64,000 nucleotides of DNA from Streptomyces parvus (GTDB lineage: Bacteria > Actinomycetota > Actinomycetes > Streptomycetales > Streptomycetaceae), in assembly GCF_032121415.1 (NCBI RefSeq), contig NZ_CP135079.1:124001-188000 (forward strand), given 5' to 3'. How positions within the stretch are numbered: the first letter of the stretch is position 1; each line of letters starts with the position of its first letter. A program made the translations under genes and the position numbers. The notes beneath the pieces are model-generated. The model searched no databases. It saw only the letters and a list, made by a program, of their open reading frames with translations, and had not been told where the DNA came from. This document shows, in pieces, positions 8,042 through 16,419 of the stretch.

Positions 8042-9547
8042 TCAGGTCAGTTCGTCCCGCAGTTGCCGCTTGAGGATCTTTCCACTGGCGTTGCGCGGCA
8101 GTTGGTCGACGAACACCACGCGCTTGGGCGCCTTGAAGGCGGTGAGCTTCTCGCGGGCGTGGGCGATGAGTTCGCTCTCCTCCACGTCCGCCTCGGCGCG
8201 CCGGACGACGACGGCGGTGACGGCCTCGATCCACCGGTCGTCGGGGAGGCCGATGACGGCGGTCTCCGCGACGGCGGGGTGGGTGTAGAGGGCGTCCTCG
8301 ACCTGGCGGGAGGCGACGAGGACACCGCCGGAGTTGATGACGTCCTTGACCCGGTCGACGACGGTGAAGAAGCCCTCGGCGTCGCGGACCGCGAGATCGC
8401 CGGAGCGGAACCAGCCGTCGCGGAAGGCCTGCGCCGTCTCCTCGGGCTTCTCCCAGTAGCCGGAACAGAGTTGGGGCGATCGGTAGACGACCTCGCCGGG
8501 CGTTCCGTCGGGCACGTCCTCGCCCTTCTCGTCGACGACGCGGGCCTCCACGAAGAGGACCGGCCGACCGCAGGAGTCCATGCGGCCCTCGTGCTCGTCC
8601 GGGCCCAGCACGGTGGCCAGCGGGCCGATCTCGCTCTGGCCGAAGCAGTTGAAGAAGGCCAGGTGCGGCAGGCGTTCGCGCAGCCGCTCCAGGACGGGGA
8701 CGGGCATGATCGAGGCTCCGTAGAACGCCTTGCGGAGGCCGCCGAGGTCGCGGGTGGCGAACTCGGGGTGGTCGGCGAGGGCGATCCAGACCGTGGGCGG
8801 CGCGAACAGGCTGTCGGCCAGGCCCTGTTCCACGAGTTCGAGGATGCGGGTGGCGTCCGGCGCGTCCAGGATGGTGTTCTCCGCGCCCACCGCCAGATAG
8901 GGCAGCAGGAACACATGCATCTGGGCCGAGTGGTAGAGCGGCAGGGAGTGCACGGGCCGGTCGTCCGCGGCGAGGCCGAGCGCGGTGATCGCGCTGACGT
9001 ACGCGTGGACCAGGGCCCCGTGCGTCATCATCGCGCCCTTGGGCAGGGCCGTGGTGCCGGAGGTGTACAGCAGCTGCACCAGATCGTCGGAGGCGGGCGG
9101 ACGCTCGGGGGTGAAGGGCCGTTCCGCGGTGAGGGCGTCGAGCAGCGAGCCGGGAGCGTCCCGCAGCGCACGCACGGGGCGGCCGGCGGGGAGCCGCCCG
9201 GCGAGGTCCGGATCGGTCAGCACGAGGGAGGAGCCGGACTGGTCGAGGAGGTAGGCCAGGTCGTCACCGGTGAGGTGCTGGTTGACCGGTACGTGGACGA
9301 AACCGGCCCGGGCGCAGGCGAGGAAGCCGATCAGATAGGCGTCGGAGTTGTGCGCGTAGGCGGCCACCCGGTCGCCGGGGGCGAGCCCGTGCTCCTCGGT
9401 GAGGACGGCGGCGGCCGTGGAGACGGCGGCGTCGAGCGAGCGGTAGGTCCAGGCCCGGTCGGCGTACCGCAGGGCGGTCCGGCCGGGGGTGCGCCGGGCG
9501 CTGCGGGTGAGGACGCCGTCGACCGTGCTGCTGCGTACACCTGTCAT
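8042..9547 (-). CDS. AMP-dependent acyl-CoA synthetase (long-chain fatty-acid-CoA ligase-like)
   Basis: 501 residues from the ATG at 9547 (AGGAT upstream); a longer reading to 9664 adds a low-complexity segment and is not preferred. Core motifs are LLYTSGTTALPKGAMMTH (ATP loop), FNCFGQSEIGPLA (YGxTE-like, here FGQSE), YWEKPEETAQAF, SGDLAVRD and the C-terminal DVINSGGVLVASRQVED with lysine motif PRNASGKILKR. It forms acyl-CoA from a carboxylic acid with ATP. It belongs to the group with medium/long-chain or aryl substrates; the exact acid cannot be told. Confidence 0.9.
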   Translation of the reverse strand: MTGVRSSTVDGVLTRSARRTPGRTALRYADRAWTYRSLDAAVSTAAAVLTEEHGLAPGDRVAAYAHNSDAYLIGFLACARAGFVHVPVNQHLTGDDLAYLLDQSGSSLVLTDPDLAGRLPAGRPVRALRDAPGSLLDALTAERPFTPERPPASDDLVQLLYTSGTTALPKGAMMTHGALVHAYVSAITALGLAADDRPVHSLPLYHSAQMHVFLLPYLAVGAENTILDAPDATRILELVEQGLADSLFAPPTVWIALADHPEFATRDLGGLRKAFYGASIMPVPVLERLRERLPHLAFFNCFGQSEIGPLATVLGPDEHEGRMDSCGRPVLFVEARVVDEKGEDVPDGTPGEVVYRSPQLCSGYWEKPEETAQAFRDGWFRSGDLAVRDAEGFFTVVDRVKDVINSGGVLVASRQVEDALYTHPAVAETAVIGLPDDRWIEAVTAVVVRRAEADVEESELIAHAREKLTAFKAPKRVVFVDQLPRNASGKILKRQLRDELT

Positions 9548-9699
9548 GGCGTGATCCTGTGCGGGCCGGGCCCCCGGGTCAAGAGGCCGGATACCGACCA
9601 GATGGTTGACAGTCGCCGGGGCTCCCTGGCTGAGTGGCGCGTGGTGTCCGGATGGTCCGGTCAACCACCTGTGCCACCCGCACCGTTGGGAGGAACACC

Positions 9700-12114
9700 T
9701 TGAGATTGCGAAACCGTCTGAGACTGCTCGGGGTTGCCGGTCTCGCCCTGTTCACCGTGTCGGCGTCGCTGCCGCCGGCGACCGCGTCGGGGCCGGGGCA
9801 GGAGCGGCACCCGTCCGGCGGCGGGCTCTCCGCCGTCATCCGGTACACGGAGTACGGCATTCCGCACATCGTGGCCAAGGACTACGCGCAGCTCGGCTTC
9901 GGCACCGGCTGGGCGCAGGCCGCCGACCAGGTGTGCACACTGGCGGACGGGTTCCTCACGGTGCGCGGGGAGCGGTCGAGGTTCTTCGGACCGGAGGCGG
10001 CCACGGACTTCTCGCTGTCCTCGGCGGCGACGAACCTCTCCAGCGATCTGTACTTCCGGGGCGTCCGGGCCAGCGGCACGGTGGAGAAGCTGCTGAAGGC
10101 CCCCGCGCCCGCCGGCCCGAGCCGGGACGTGAAGGAGACGATGCGCGGGTTCGCCGCCGGGTACAACGCGTGGATCGCGCAGAACCGGATCACCGATCCG
10201 GCCTGCCGGGGCGCGTCCTGGGTGCGTCCGGTGACGGCGCTGGACGTGGCGGCGCGCGGGTACGCGCTGGCGGTGCTCGGCGGCCAGGGGCGCGGGATCG
10301 ACGGCATCACGGCCGCACAGCCGCCGACCGCCGCTCCCCCGGCGGCCGGGGTCACCCCCGAGGAGGCGGCGTCGGCGGCGAAGCGGCTGCTGTCGGCGCA
10401 GAACGCGGACATGGGGTCCAACGCGGTGGCCTTCGACGGTTCCACCACGGTCGACGGGCGCGGGCTGCTGCTGGGCAACCCGCACTACCCGTGGCAGGGC
10501 GGACGTCGTTTCTGGCAGTCGCAGCAGACGATCCCCGGGGAGCTGAACGTGTCGGGCGCGTCGCTGCTGGGCGCGACGACGATCTCGATCGGCCACAACG
10601 CGGATGTGGCGTGGAGCCACACGGTCGCCACGGGCGTCACGCTGAACCTCCACCAACTGACGCTCGACCCGGCCGACCCGACCGTCTATCTGGTGGACGG
10701 GAAGCGGGAGCGGATGACGCGGCGGACGGTGAGCGTCCCGGTGAAGGGCGCGGCCGACGTGAGCCGCACCCAGTGGTGGACCCGCTACGGGCCGGTCGTC
10801 ACGTCGATGGGTGCGGCGCTGCCGTTGCCGTGGACGGCGACGACGGCGTACGCGCTGAACGATCCGAACGCCACGAATCTCCGGATGGCGGACACGGGTC
10901 TGGGCTTCAGCAAGGCCCGGGGCACGGCGGACGTCGAACGTTCGCTGCACCGCTGGCAGGGCATGCCGTGGGTGAACACGATCGCGGCGGACCGGGCGGG
11001 GCACTCGTTCTTCGCCCAGTCGCAGGTGCTGCCGAGGATCACGGACGACCTGGCGGAGCGCTGCTCGACCCCGCTGGGCCGGGCCACCTACCCCGCCTCC
11101 GGCCTCGCGGTGCTGGACGGTTCGCGGACGGACTGCGCCCTGGGCAGCGACCGGGACGCGGTGCAGCCGGGGATCTTCGGCCCGGGCCGGATGCCCGTGC
11201 TGAAGAACCGGCCGTACGTGGAGAACTCCAACGACAGCGCGTGGCTGACCAACGCGGACCGGCCGCTCACCGGGTACGAGCGGGTCTTCGGCACGATCGC
11301 GACACCCCGGTCGATGCGGACGCGCGGCGCGATCGAGGACGTCGCGGCGATGGCGGACAAGGGCCGCCTCGGGGTGAGGGACCTTCAGCGGCAGCAGTTC
11401 GCCAACCGGGCGCCGGCCGGGGATCTGGCCGCGTCGGAGGTGGCGGAGTGGTGCGCCGCTCTGCCGGGCGGTACCGCGGTGGGCTCCGGCGGCACGCCCG
11501 TCGACGTGTCGGAGGCCTGCCGGGCGCTGCGGCGCTGGGACCGGAAAGTGGACAGCGGCAGCCGGGGCGCGCTGCTCTTCGACCGGTTCTGGCGGAAGAC
11601 GGCGGCGGTCCCGGCGGCCGAGCTGTGGAGGACGCCGTTCGACCCGGCCGATCCGGTGCGCACCCCCCGCGACCTGAACACCGCCGCGCCCGGCGTGGGC
11701 AGGGCCCTGGCGGACGCGGTGACGGAGCTGCGGGCAGCCGGCATCGCGCTGGACGCGCCGCTGGGCGAGCACCAGTTCGTCGTACGGATCGGCAAGCGGC
11801 TCCCGATCGGCGGCGGGACGGAGTCGCTGGGCATCTGGAACAAGACCGAGCCGGTGTGGAACGCGGCGGGCGGCGGCTATACGGAGGTGTCGTCGGGCTC
11901 CAGCTACATCCAGGCGGTCGGCTGGGACGCCAGCCGCTGTCCGGTGGCGCGGACGCTGCTGACGTACTCCCAGTCGGAGAACCCGAGGTCCCCGCACTTC
12001 AGCGACCAGACCCGGCTGTACGCGGCCGAGCGCTGGGTGACCTCCCGGTTCTGCGAGAAGGACATCGCACGCTCGCCGGACCTGCGGGTGGTGCGGGTGC
12101 ACGAGCGGCGGTAG
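9700..12114 (+). CDS. Secreted penicillin-acylase family protein (Ntn hydrolase)
   Basis: 804 residues from a TTG at 9700, chosen because GGGAGG sits 6 bp before it; a start at 9634 would add a non-signal extension. Sec signal peptide (RLLGVAGLALFTVSASLPPATAS). The alpha chain begins VIRYTEYGIPHIVAKDYAQL; a spacer is followed by MGSNAVAF, where autocatalysis exposes Ser 240 as the N-terminal nucleophile of the beta chain. ENSNDSAWLTN contains the oxyanion Asn region. Relatives cleave amides with long or aromatic acyl groups (aculeacin acylase, acyl-homoserine-lactone or penicillin acylases). Which substrate is used is unknown. Confidence 0.9.
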   Translation: MRLRNRLRLLGVAGLALFTVSASLPPATASGPGQERHPSGGGLSAVIRYTEYGIPHIVAKDYAQLGFGTGWAQAADQVCTLADGFLTVRGERSRFFGPEAATDFSLSSAATNLSSDLYFRGVRASGTVEKLLKAPAPAGPSRDVKETMRGFAAGYNAWIAQNRITDPACRGASWVRPVTALDVAARGYALAVLGGQGRGIDGITAAQPPTAAPPAAGVTPEEAASAAKRLLSAQNADMGSNAVAFDGSTTVDGRGLLLGNPHYPWQGGRRFWQSQQTIPGELNVSGASLLGATTISIGHNADVAWSHTVATGVTLNLHQLTLDPADPTVYLVDGKRERMTRRTVSVPVKGAADVSRTQWWTRYGPVVTSMGAALPLPWTATTAYALNDPNATNLRMADTGLGFSKARGTADVERSLHRWQGMPWVNTIAADRAGHSFFAQSQVLPRITDDLAERCSTPLGRATYPASGLAVLDGSRTDCALGSDRDAVQPGIFGPGRMPVLKNRPYVENSNDSAWLTNADRPLTGYERVFGTIATPRSMRTRGAIEDVAAMADKGRLGVRDLQRQQFANRAPAGDLAASEVAEWCAALPGGTAVGSGGTPVDVSEACRALRRWDRKVDSGSRGALLFDRFWRKTAAVPAAELWRTPFDPADPVRTPRDLNTAAPGVGRALADAVTELRAAGIALDAPLGEHQFVVRIGKRLPIGGGTESLGIWNKTEPVWNAAGGGYTEVSSGSSYIQAVGWDASRCPVARTLLTYSQSENPRSPHFSDQTRLYAAERWVTSRFCEKDIARSPDLRVVRVHERR

Positions 12115-12121
12115 GTCGCGC

Positions 12122-12146
12122 CCGGGGGCGGGGCGCCCGCCCCCGG
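12122..12146. terminator. Hairpin terminator between convergent genes
   Basis: Perfect 11-bp stem CCGGGGGCGGG / CCCGCCCCCGG with a 3-nt loop, 8 bp after the acylase stop and 13 bp before the stop of the opposite-strand synthetase remnant. Placed to serve both directions; no U-tract. Confidence 0.7.
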
Positions 12147-12158
12147 AAGCCGCCTCGG

Positions 12159-12929
12159 CTACAGCGGCCGCTTACAGCCCTCCCAGTACGGTTCGCGCAG
12201 TCGCCGTTTGCAGAGCTTGCCGCTGGGGTCGCGGGGCATGGCGGTGATGAAGTCGAGGGAGCGGCGCCGTTTGTACCCGGCGAGCCGCTCCTCGCAGTGG
12301 GCGAGGATCTCGGCGGCGAGGGCGTCCGACGGCTCATGGCCCGCGGCCGGTTCGACGACGGCCTTGGCCTCCCCGCCCCGGTCGGCGTGCGGGATGCCGA
12401 AGGCGGCGGCGTCCGCGACGGCGGGGTGGGTGAGCAGGGCCGACTCGGTCTCGGCGGGGTAGATGTTGACGCCCCCGGCGATGATCATGTCGATGTTGCG
12501 GTCGCGGAGGAAGAGGTAGCCGTCCGCGTCCAGGACGCCGAGATCGCCGACGGTGAAGAAGTCGCCGATGCGGTTCTTGCGGGTCTTGGTCTCGTCCTTG
12601 TGGTAGCTGAAGCCGCCGGTGCTCATCTTCATGTAGACGGTGCCCAGTTCGCCCGCCGGAAGCCGGTTGCCGTCGTCGTCGAAGACGACCAGTTCGCTGA
12701 TCGGCCACGCCTTGCCGACAGTTCCGGGCTTCTTCAGCCAGTCCTCGGCGGTGGCGAACGCCCCACCGCCCTCGCCGGCCGCGTAGTACTCCTCGACACA
12801 GCTCCCCCACCAGTCGATCATGGCGCGTTTGACGTGGTCGGGGCAGGGCGCGGCCCCGTGAACGGCGTGCCGCATCGAGGAGACGTCGTAGCGGGCCTTC
12901 ACCTCGTCGGGCAGGGCGAGCAGGCGGCA
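12159..12929 (-). pseudogene. Acyl-CoA synthetase, C-terminal half only
   Basis: About 255 residues equal the C-terminal part of an ANL enzyme: LALPDEVKARYDVSSMRHAV, then EEYYAAGEGGGAFATAEDWL, GDLGVLDADGYLFLRDRN, MIIAGGVNIYPAETE and the end PRDPSGKLCKRRLREPYWEG. The N-terminal ~260 residues with the ATP-binding SGTTG loop are absent. Upstream of 12929 the frame stays open to 13052 but has no similarity to the family. YAAGEG replaces the usual YxxTEG, so even the remaining AMP-binding motif is altered. No convincing start exists. I read this as a deletion remnant. Confidence 0.8.
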
Positions 12930-13068
12930 GGATGCCGCAGCGGTGCGGCCGAGGGAAGAGCTTTGCTGATGCAGTGTCAGATTCTTTGGGCTCCTGGACC
13001 CGTCCGGAAACGCGGAGGTGACAGTAACCTCTGCGGCGGCAGGAACTTTCACTGCTCGACGAGATTTC

Positions 13069-13081
13069 GGAAGTTACTTTC
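13069..13081. promoter_or_regulatory. Possible operator upstream of the serine hydrolase gene
   Basis: GGAAGTTACTTTC is a near-palindrome (one mismatch) 64 bp before the ATG at 13146, and a related half-site GGAACTTTC lies ~17 bp upstream. GAAAGTAACTTTC-like sites occur before RpiR-family-controlled genes in actinobacteria. No regulator is adjacent, so this is a suggestion only. Confidence 0.3.
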
Positions 13082-13145
13082 GCGCGGGCTGCGGAAGCCG
13101 GGCACGGCTCGGTGACCGGACGTCAGGCGCGGGAAGGAGTTGCGG

Positions 13146-15014
13146 ATGACCGGGGACACGCAGGGGTACGGGCGGACCTCCCGGAACACCCCACGCACCG
13201 CCGGGAGCGGCATCGCCCGGCGGCGGGTGGGCGGCGGGATACTGGCGCTGGGCGGGGCGCTCGCGCTGACGCCGATTCCCCTCGCGGGCGCGGCCGCCCG
13301 GAGCGGGCCGGGCAGTGCGGACAGGGGAGCGGGCATGGAGCCAGGGGCACACCGGCCCACACTGCGGCGCGGCAGCGCGGCCCGCGCCGGGCTGCTCCAG
13401 GAGCCGCTGGACCAGCTCGTCCGGGACGCGGAAGCGTATCTGGCGGACTCCCCCAAGCACCCCTGGTACGCGGGTGCGGTGCTGCTCGCGGGGCGGGGCG
13501 GCACGGTGGCGCTGCACCGGCCGATCGGCAAGGCGGTGCGCTACTCCGCGTACGACGAGAAGACGGACACCGGGGTGGAGTTCCCGGCGGACCGGCAGAT
13601 CGCGATGGCCGAGGACACCGTCTTCGATCTGGCCTCGATCTCCAAGCTGTTCACCTCGCTCCTGGCGGTCCAGCAGATCGAGCGCGGGAGGCTGGAGCTG
13701 GAGGCGACGGTCGCCTCGTACCTCCCGGACTTCGCGGGCGGCGGCAAGCAGGACATCACGGTCCGTCAACTGCTGACCCACACCTCGGGTTTCCGGTCGT
13801 GGATCCCGCTCTACAAGGAGCCGACCCGGGAGGGCAAGCTCCGCATGCTGTGGGACGAGGTCCCGGCGAGCACCCCGGGCACCGCCTACCTCTACTCCGA
13901 CCTCAATCTGATCTCGCTGCAGCTGATCCTGGAGCACCTCACCGGCCGCCCGCTGGACGTCCTGCTCCGCGAGGAGATCACCGCCCCGCTCGGAATGCAC
14001 CGCACCCGCTTCAACCCGCCCGCCTCCTGGAAGCCGAAGATCGCGGCGACCGAGGACGCCCGGCTGCCCTGGTCCGGTCTGGAGCGCGGTCTCGTCTGGG
14101 GCGAGGTGCACGACGAGAACGCCTTCGGCTTCGGCGGGGTGGCGGGCCACGCCGGAGTGTTCTCCTGCGCCTGGGACCTCGCGGTGCTCGCCCGGACGCT
14201 CCTCAACGGCGGGGTGTACGGCCGCTCCCGCATCCTGTCCGAGGAGTCGGTGGACCTGCTGTTCACGGACTTCAACACCGCGTTCCCGGGTGACGAGCAC
14301 GGCCTCGGCTTCGAGCTCTACCAGCACTGGTACATGGGCGCGATGGCGAACCCGCGCAGTGCGGGGCACACCGGATTCACCGGGACCAGCCTGGTGCTCG
14401 ACCCGACGACCGACACCTTCCTCATCGTGCTGGGCAACTCCGTCCACCCCGTACGGAGCTGGCGCTCGGGCAGCGCCCCCCGGGTGGCGACCGCGAACCA
14501 GCTGGCCCGGGCCGTTCCGGTCCGGCCCGAGCGGGGGCGCACGGCGTGGTTCTCCGGGATGGCCGCCGCCTCCACGGCCACCCTCACGCTGCCCGCCCTG
14601 CGCCTGGGCTCCGCCCGGGCCCGGCTGGAGTGCGCGCTGTGGTGGGACACCGAACCGGCCTCCGACGGCCTCTTCCTGGAAGCGTCGGCGGACGGGGAGG
14701 ACTGGCAGCCGGTGCCGTTCACGACCGTACGTCAGGGCTCCGGCCACCGCCCGGATCCGCTGCCGCACCCGGAGGGCTCGGTGACCGGCTGGTCGGGACG
14801 GGTGTGGCACCGGCTGGAGGCGGACCTGTCGGCCTGGCGCGGCACGAGCCTCCAGCTGCGGTGGCGGTACACCACGGACCAGCTGTACGTGGGGCGCGGC
14901 GCCTATGTGGACGCCCTGCGGGTGCGGGACGGGGGCCGCACGGTCTTCGACTCCGAGCGGCCCCGGGACGCGGGGCGCATCGGGGCGGCGGGCTGGGTGC
15001 TGTCGGCCGACTGA
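13146..15014 (+). CDS. Secreted beta-lactamase-fold serine hydrolase with C-terminal beta-sandwich
   Basis: 622 residues; ATG 13146 has GGAAGGAG 6 bp upstream. The N-terminus has a twin-arginine-like signal (GIARRRVGGGILALGG). The catalytic domain (about 85-450) shows the class C beta-lactamase/esterase triad: SISK (Ser/Lys; ASISKLFTSLLAVQQ), YSDLN as the Tyr motif and HTGFTG in place of KTG. Residues ~480-620 form a separate beta-rich domain (WHRLEADLSAWRGTSLQLRW, AYVDALRV) resembling the carbohydrate-binding-like folds of secreted peptidases. Relatives are D-aminopeptidases, esterases or peptidoglycan-active enzymes; substrate unresolved. The fusion is less common than the bare hydrolase. 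Confidence 0.87.
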   Translation: MTGDTQGYGRTSRNTPRTAGSGIARRRVGGGILALGGALALTPIPLAGAAARSGPGSADRGAGMEPGAHRPTLRRGSAARAGLLQEPLDQLVRDAEAYLADSPKHPWYAGAVLLAGRGGTVALHRPIGKAVRYSAYDEKTDTGVEFPADRQIAMAEDTVFDLASISKLFTSLLAVQQIERGRLELEATVASYLPDFAGGGKQDITVRQLLTHTSGFRSWIPLYKEPTREGKLRMLWDEVPASTPGTAYLYSDLNLISLQLILEHLTGRPLDVLLREEITAPLGMHRTRFNPPASWKPKIAATEDARLPWSGLERGLVWGEVHDENAFGFGGVAGHAGVFSCAWDLAVLARTLLNGGVYGRSRILSEESVDLLFTDFNTAFPGDEHGLGFELYQHWYMGAMANPRSAGHTGFTGTSLVLDPTTDTFLIVLGNSVHPVRSWRSGSAPRVATANQLARAVPVRPERGRTAWFSGMAAASTATLTLPALRLGSARARLECALWWDTEPASDGLFLEASADGEDWQPVPFTTVRQGSGHRPDPLPHPEGSVTGWSGRVWHRLEADLSAWRGTSLQLRWRYTTDQLYVGRGAYVDALRVRDGGRTVFDSERPRDAGRIGAAGWVLSAD

Positions 15015-15034
15015 GCGGCGCGGCGGGGCGCCGC
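15015..15034 (+). terminator. Short hairpin after the serine hydrolase gene
   Basis: GCGGCGC / GCGCCGC, 7-bp stem with 6-nt loop, directly after the stop codon. Plausible but common in such GC-rich sequence. Confidence 0.4.
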
Positions 15035-15195
15035 GCGTGGTGCGCCGGCGCCCGCCCGACGCCCCCGCCACAATGGCGTCGCGTCCGGTGCGTACCGACG
15101 TCACCACCGGTTCATCCGGGGGCCGTTGGATGGAGCGAGCCGTATGCGAGCCGCGCGGCGCACCCGCTCCCCGTGGTCGATCCAGGAGGCACACC

Positions 15196-15246
15196 ATGAG
15201 CAGCGTCCGGCATCCCGCCCCTTCCGCCCCGGTGTTCTCCCGGTGA
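15196..15246 (+). CDS. Putative 16-residue leader peptide coupled to the SGNH hydrolase
   Basis: ATG at 15196 follows the best ribosome-binding site of the locus (CCAGGAGG, 6-nt spacing) and encodes MSSVRHPAPSAPVFSR, ending in a TGA that overlaps the downstream GTG as GTGA. The hydrolase GTG has no ribosome-binding site of its own within the normal distance. Ribosomes loading here would be handed to the hydrolase by termination-reinitiation. Alternative: a one-base frameshift has split what was one N-terminus. Neither can be excluded from sequence. Confidence 0.45.
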   Translation: MSSVRHPAPSAPVFSR

Positions 15247-16409
15247 CCGGCCGGACCCCCGCACCGGCGAGACGAAGTCTGCTGTACGCGGCGGCGGCCG
15301 GGATCACGGCGGCCTTCACCCCCGCCCCTCTCGCGGCGGCGGCCCCGGACCCCGCGCCCGGTCCTCCCCGCCGGGGCACGCCCTGGACCACCTCCTGGGC
15401 CACCGCTCAGACCGCGCCCACGGCGGACGACCCCCTCGCGTCGGCCGGACTCACGGACGGGCTCTGCACCGCGCGGCTGCGGCTCTCGGCGGGCGGGCAG
15501 GTCCGGCTGCGGTACGCGCACGCCTTCGGGTCCGTCCCGGTGCTGGTCGGTCCGGTGACCGCCGACGGGCGGCCGGTCACCTTCGCCGGACGGCCGCAGG
15601 CGTGGCTGGCGGCGGGCGCCTCCCTCACCAGCGACCCGGTGGAGGGGCTCCGGGTGCCGGACGGTTCCCTGCTGACCGTCGGGACGCGGCTCCCGGGCCC
15701 CACCGGCCCGCTGTCCTTCCACCGCAACACCCACGCCTGGCACACCGTCGACGGGGTCCGGACCCGGTCCGTGTTCCTCCTGACCGGGGTCGAGACGACC
15801 GGGGCACGCGGCCCGGTCGTCGCCGTGCTGGGCGACTCCATCGCGGAGGGTACCGGCACGCCCGACGACGCGGACCTCCGCTGGCCCGACCAGCTGGCCC
15901 GCAGGCTGCCCGGCTCCGCCGTCGCCAACCTCGGCATCAGCGGCAACCGGCTGCTCCTCGACAGCGACCGCTTCGGGCCGAGCGCCCAGTCCCGCTTCGA
16001 CCGGGACGTGCTGTCGCTGCCGGGGCTGAGGACGGTCCTGGTGCACCTGGGCGTCAACGACCTCCACCATCTGCCGGTCGAACGCGATCCGGCACGGATG
16101 GTGGCCGCCTACCGCCAACTCGCCCTGCGCGCCCGTTCCGCCGGGCTGCGGGTGGTGGGCGCCACCATCACCCCGTTCGAGGGGTGGACGCGCTGGACAC
16201 CGGAGGCGGACGCGGTGCGCCGGGAGGTCAACGAGGCCGTCCGCACCGGGCGGGTCTTCGACGCCGTCGCCGACTACGACGCGGCGCTGCGCGACCCGGG
16301 CCGCCCCTCCCGGCTGCTGCCCGCGTACGACAGCGGGGACGGGCTGCACCCGGGCCCCGAGGGGCACGCGGCGATCGCCGCCGCCGTCGATCCCCGGCTG
16401 TTGCGTTAG
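15243..16409 (+). CDS. Secreted SGNH/GDSL hydrolase
   Basis: 388 residues from the GTG at 15243. Twin-arginine-like N-terminus (PARRSLLYAAAAGITAAF) with an Ala-rich cleavage region. All SGNH blocks are visible: block I AVLGDSIAEGTG (nucleophile Ser), block II NLGISGNRLL (Gly), block III VHLGVNDLHH (Asn) and block V DGLHPGPEGH (Asp and His). An N-terminal beta-rich region (TTSWATAQTAP through FHRNTHAW) is typical of the actinobacterial secreted subgroup. Such enzymes deacylate lipids or deacetylate polysaccharides. It follows the serine hydrolase on the same strand by 228 bp and converges with the flavoprotein gene 10 bp away. Confidence 0.9.
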   Translation: MTGRTPAPARRSLLYAAAAGITAAFTPAPLAAAAPDPAPGPPRRGTPWTTSWATAQTAPTADDPLASAGLTDGLCTARLRLSAGGQVRLRYAHAFGSVPVLVGPVTADGRPVTFAGRPQAWLAAGASLTSDPVEGLRVPDGSLLTVGTRLPGPTGPLSFHRNTHAWHTVDGVRTRSVFLLTGVETTGARGPVVAVLGDSIAEGTGTPDDADLRWPDQLARRLPGSAVANLGISGNRLLLDSDRFGPSAQSRFDRDVLSLPGLRTVLVHLGVNDLHHLPVERDPARMVAAYRQLALRARSAGLRVVGATITPFEGWTRWTPEADAVRREVNEAVRTGRVFDAVADYDAALRDPGRPSRLLPAYDSGDGLHPGPEGHAAIAAAVDPRLLR

Positions 16410-16419
16410 GGGGCGCCCC

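Noticed and set aside
9700..12114. Calling the acylase a quorum-quenching enzyme
   Set aside because: The Ntn-acylase fold is clear but substrate (lactone, penicillin, lipopeptide) cannot be told from sequence.
9606..13115. 1169-codon plus-strand open frame
   Set aside because: Out-of-frame shadow of the acylase gene and the opposite-strand synthetase; no start signal or recognisable domain.
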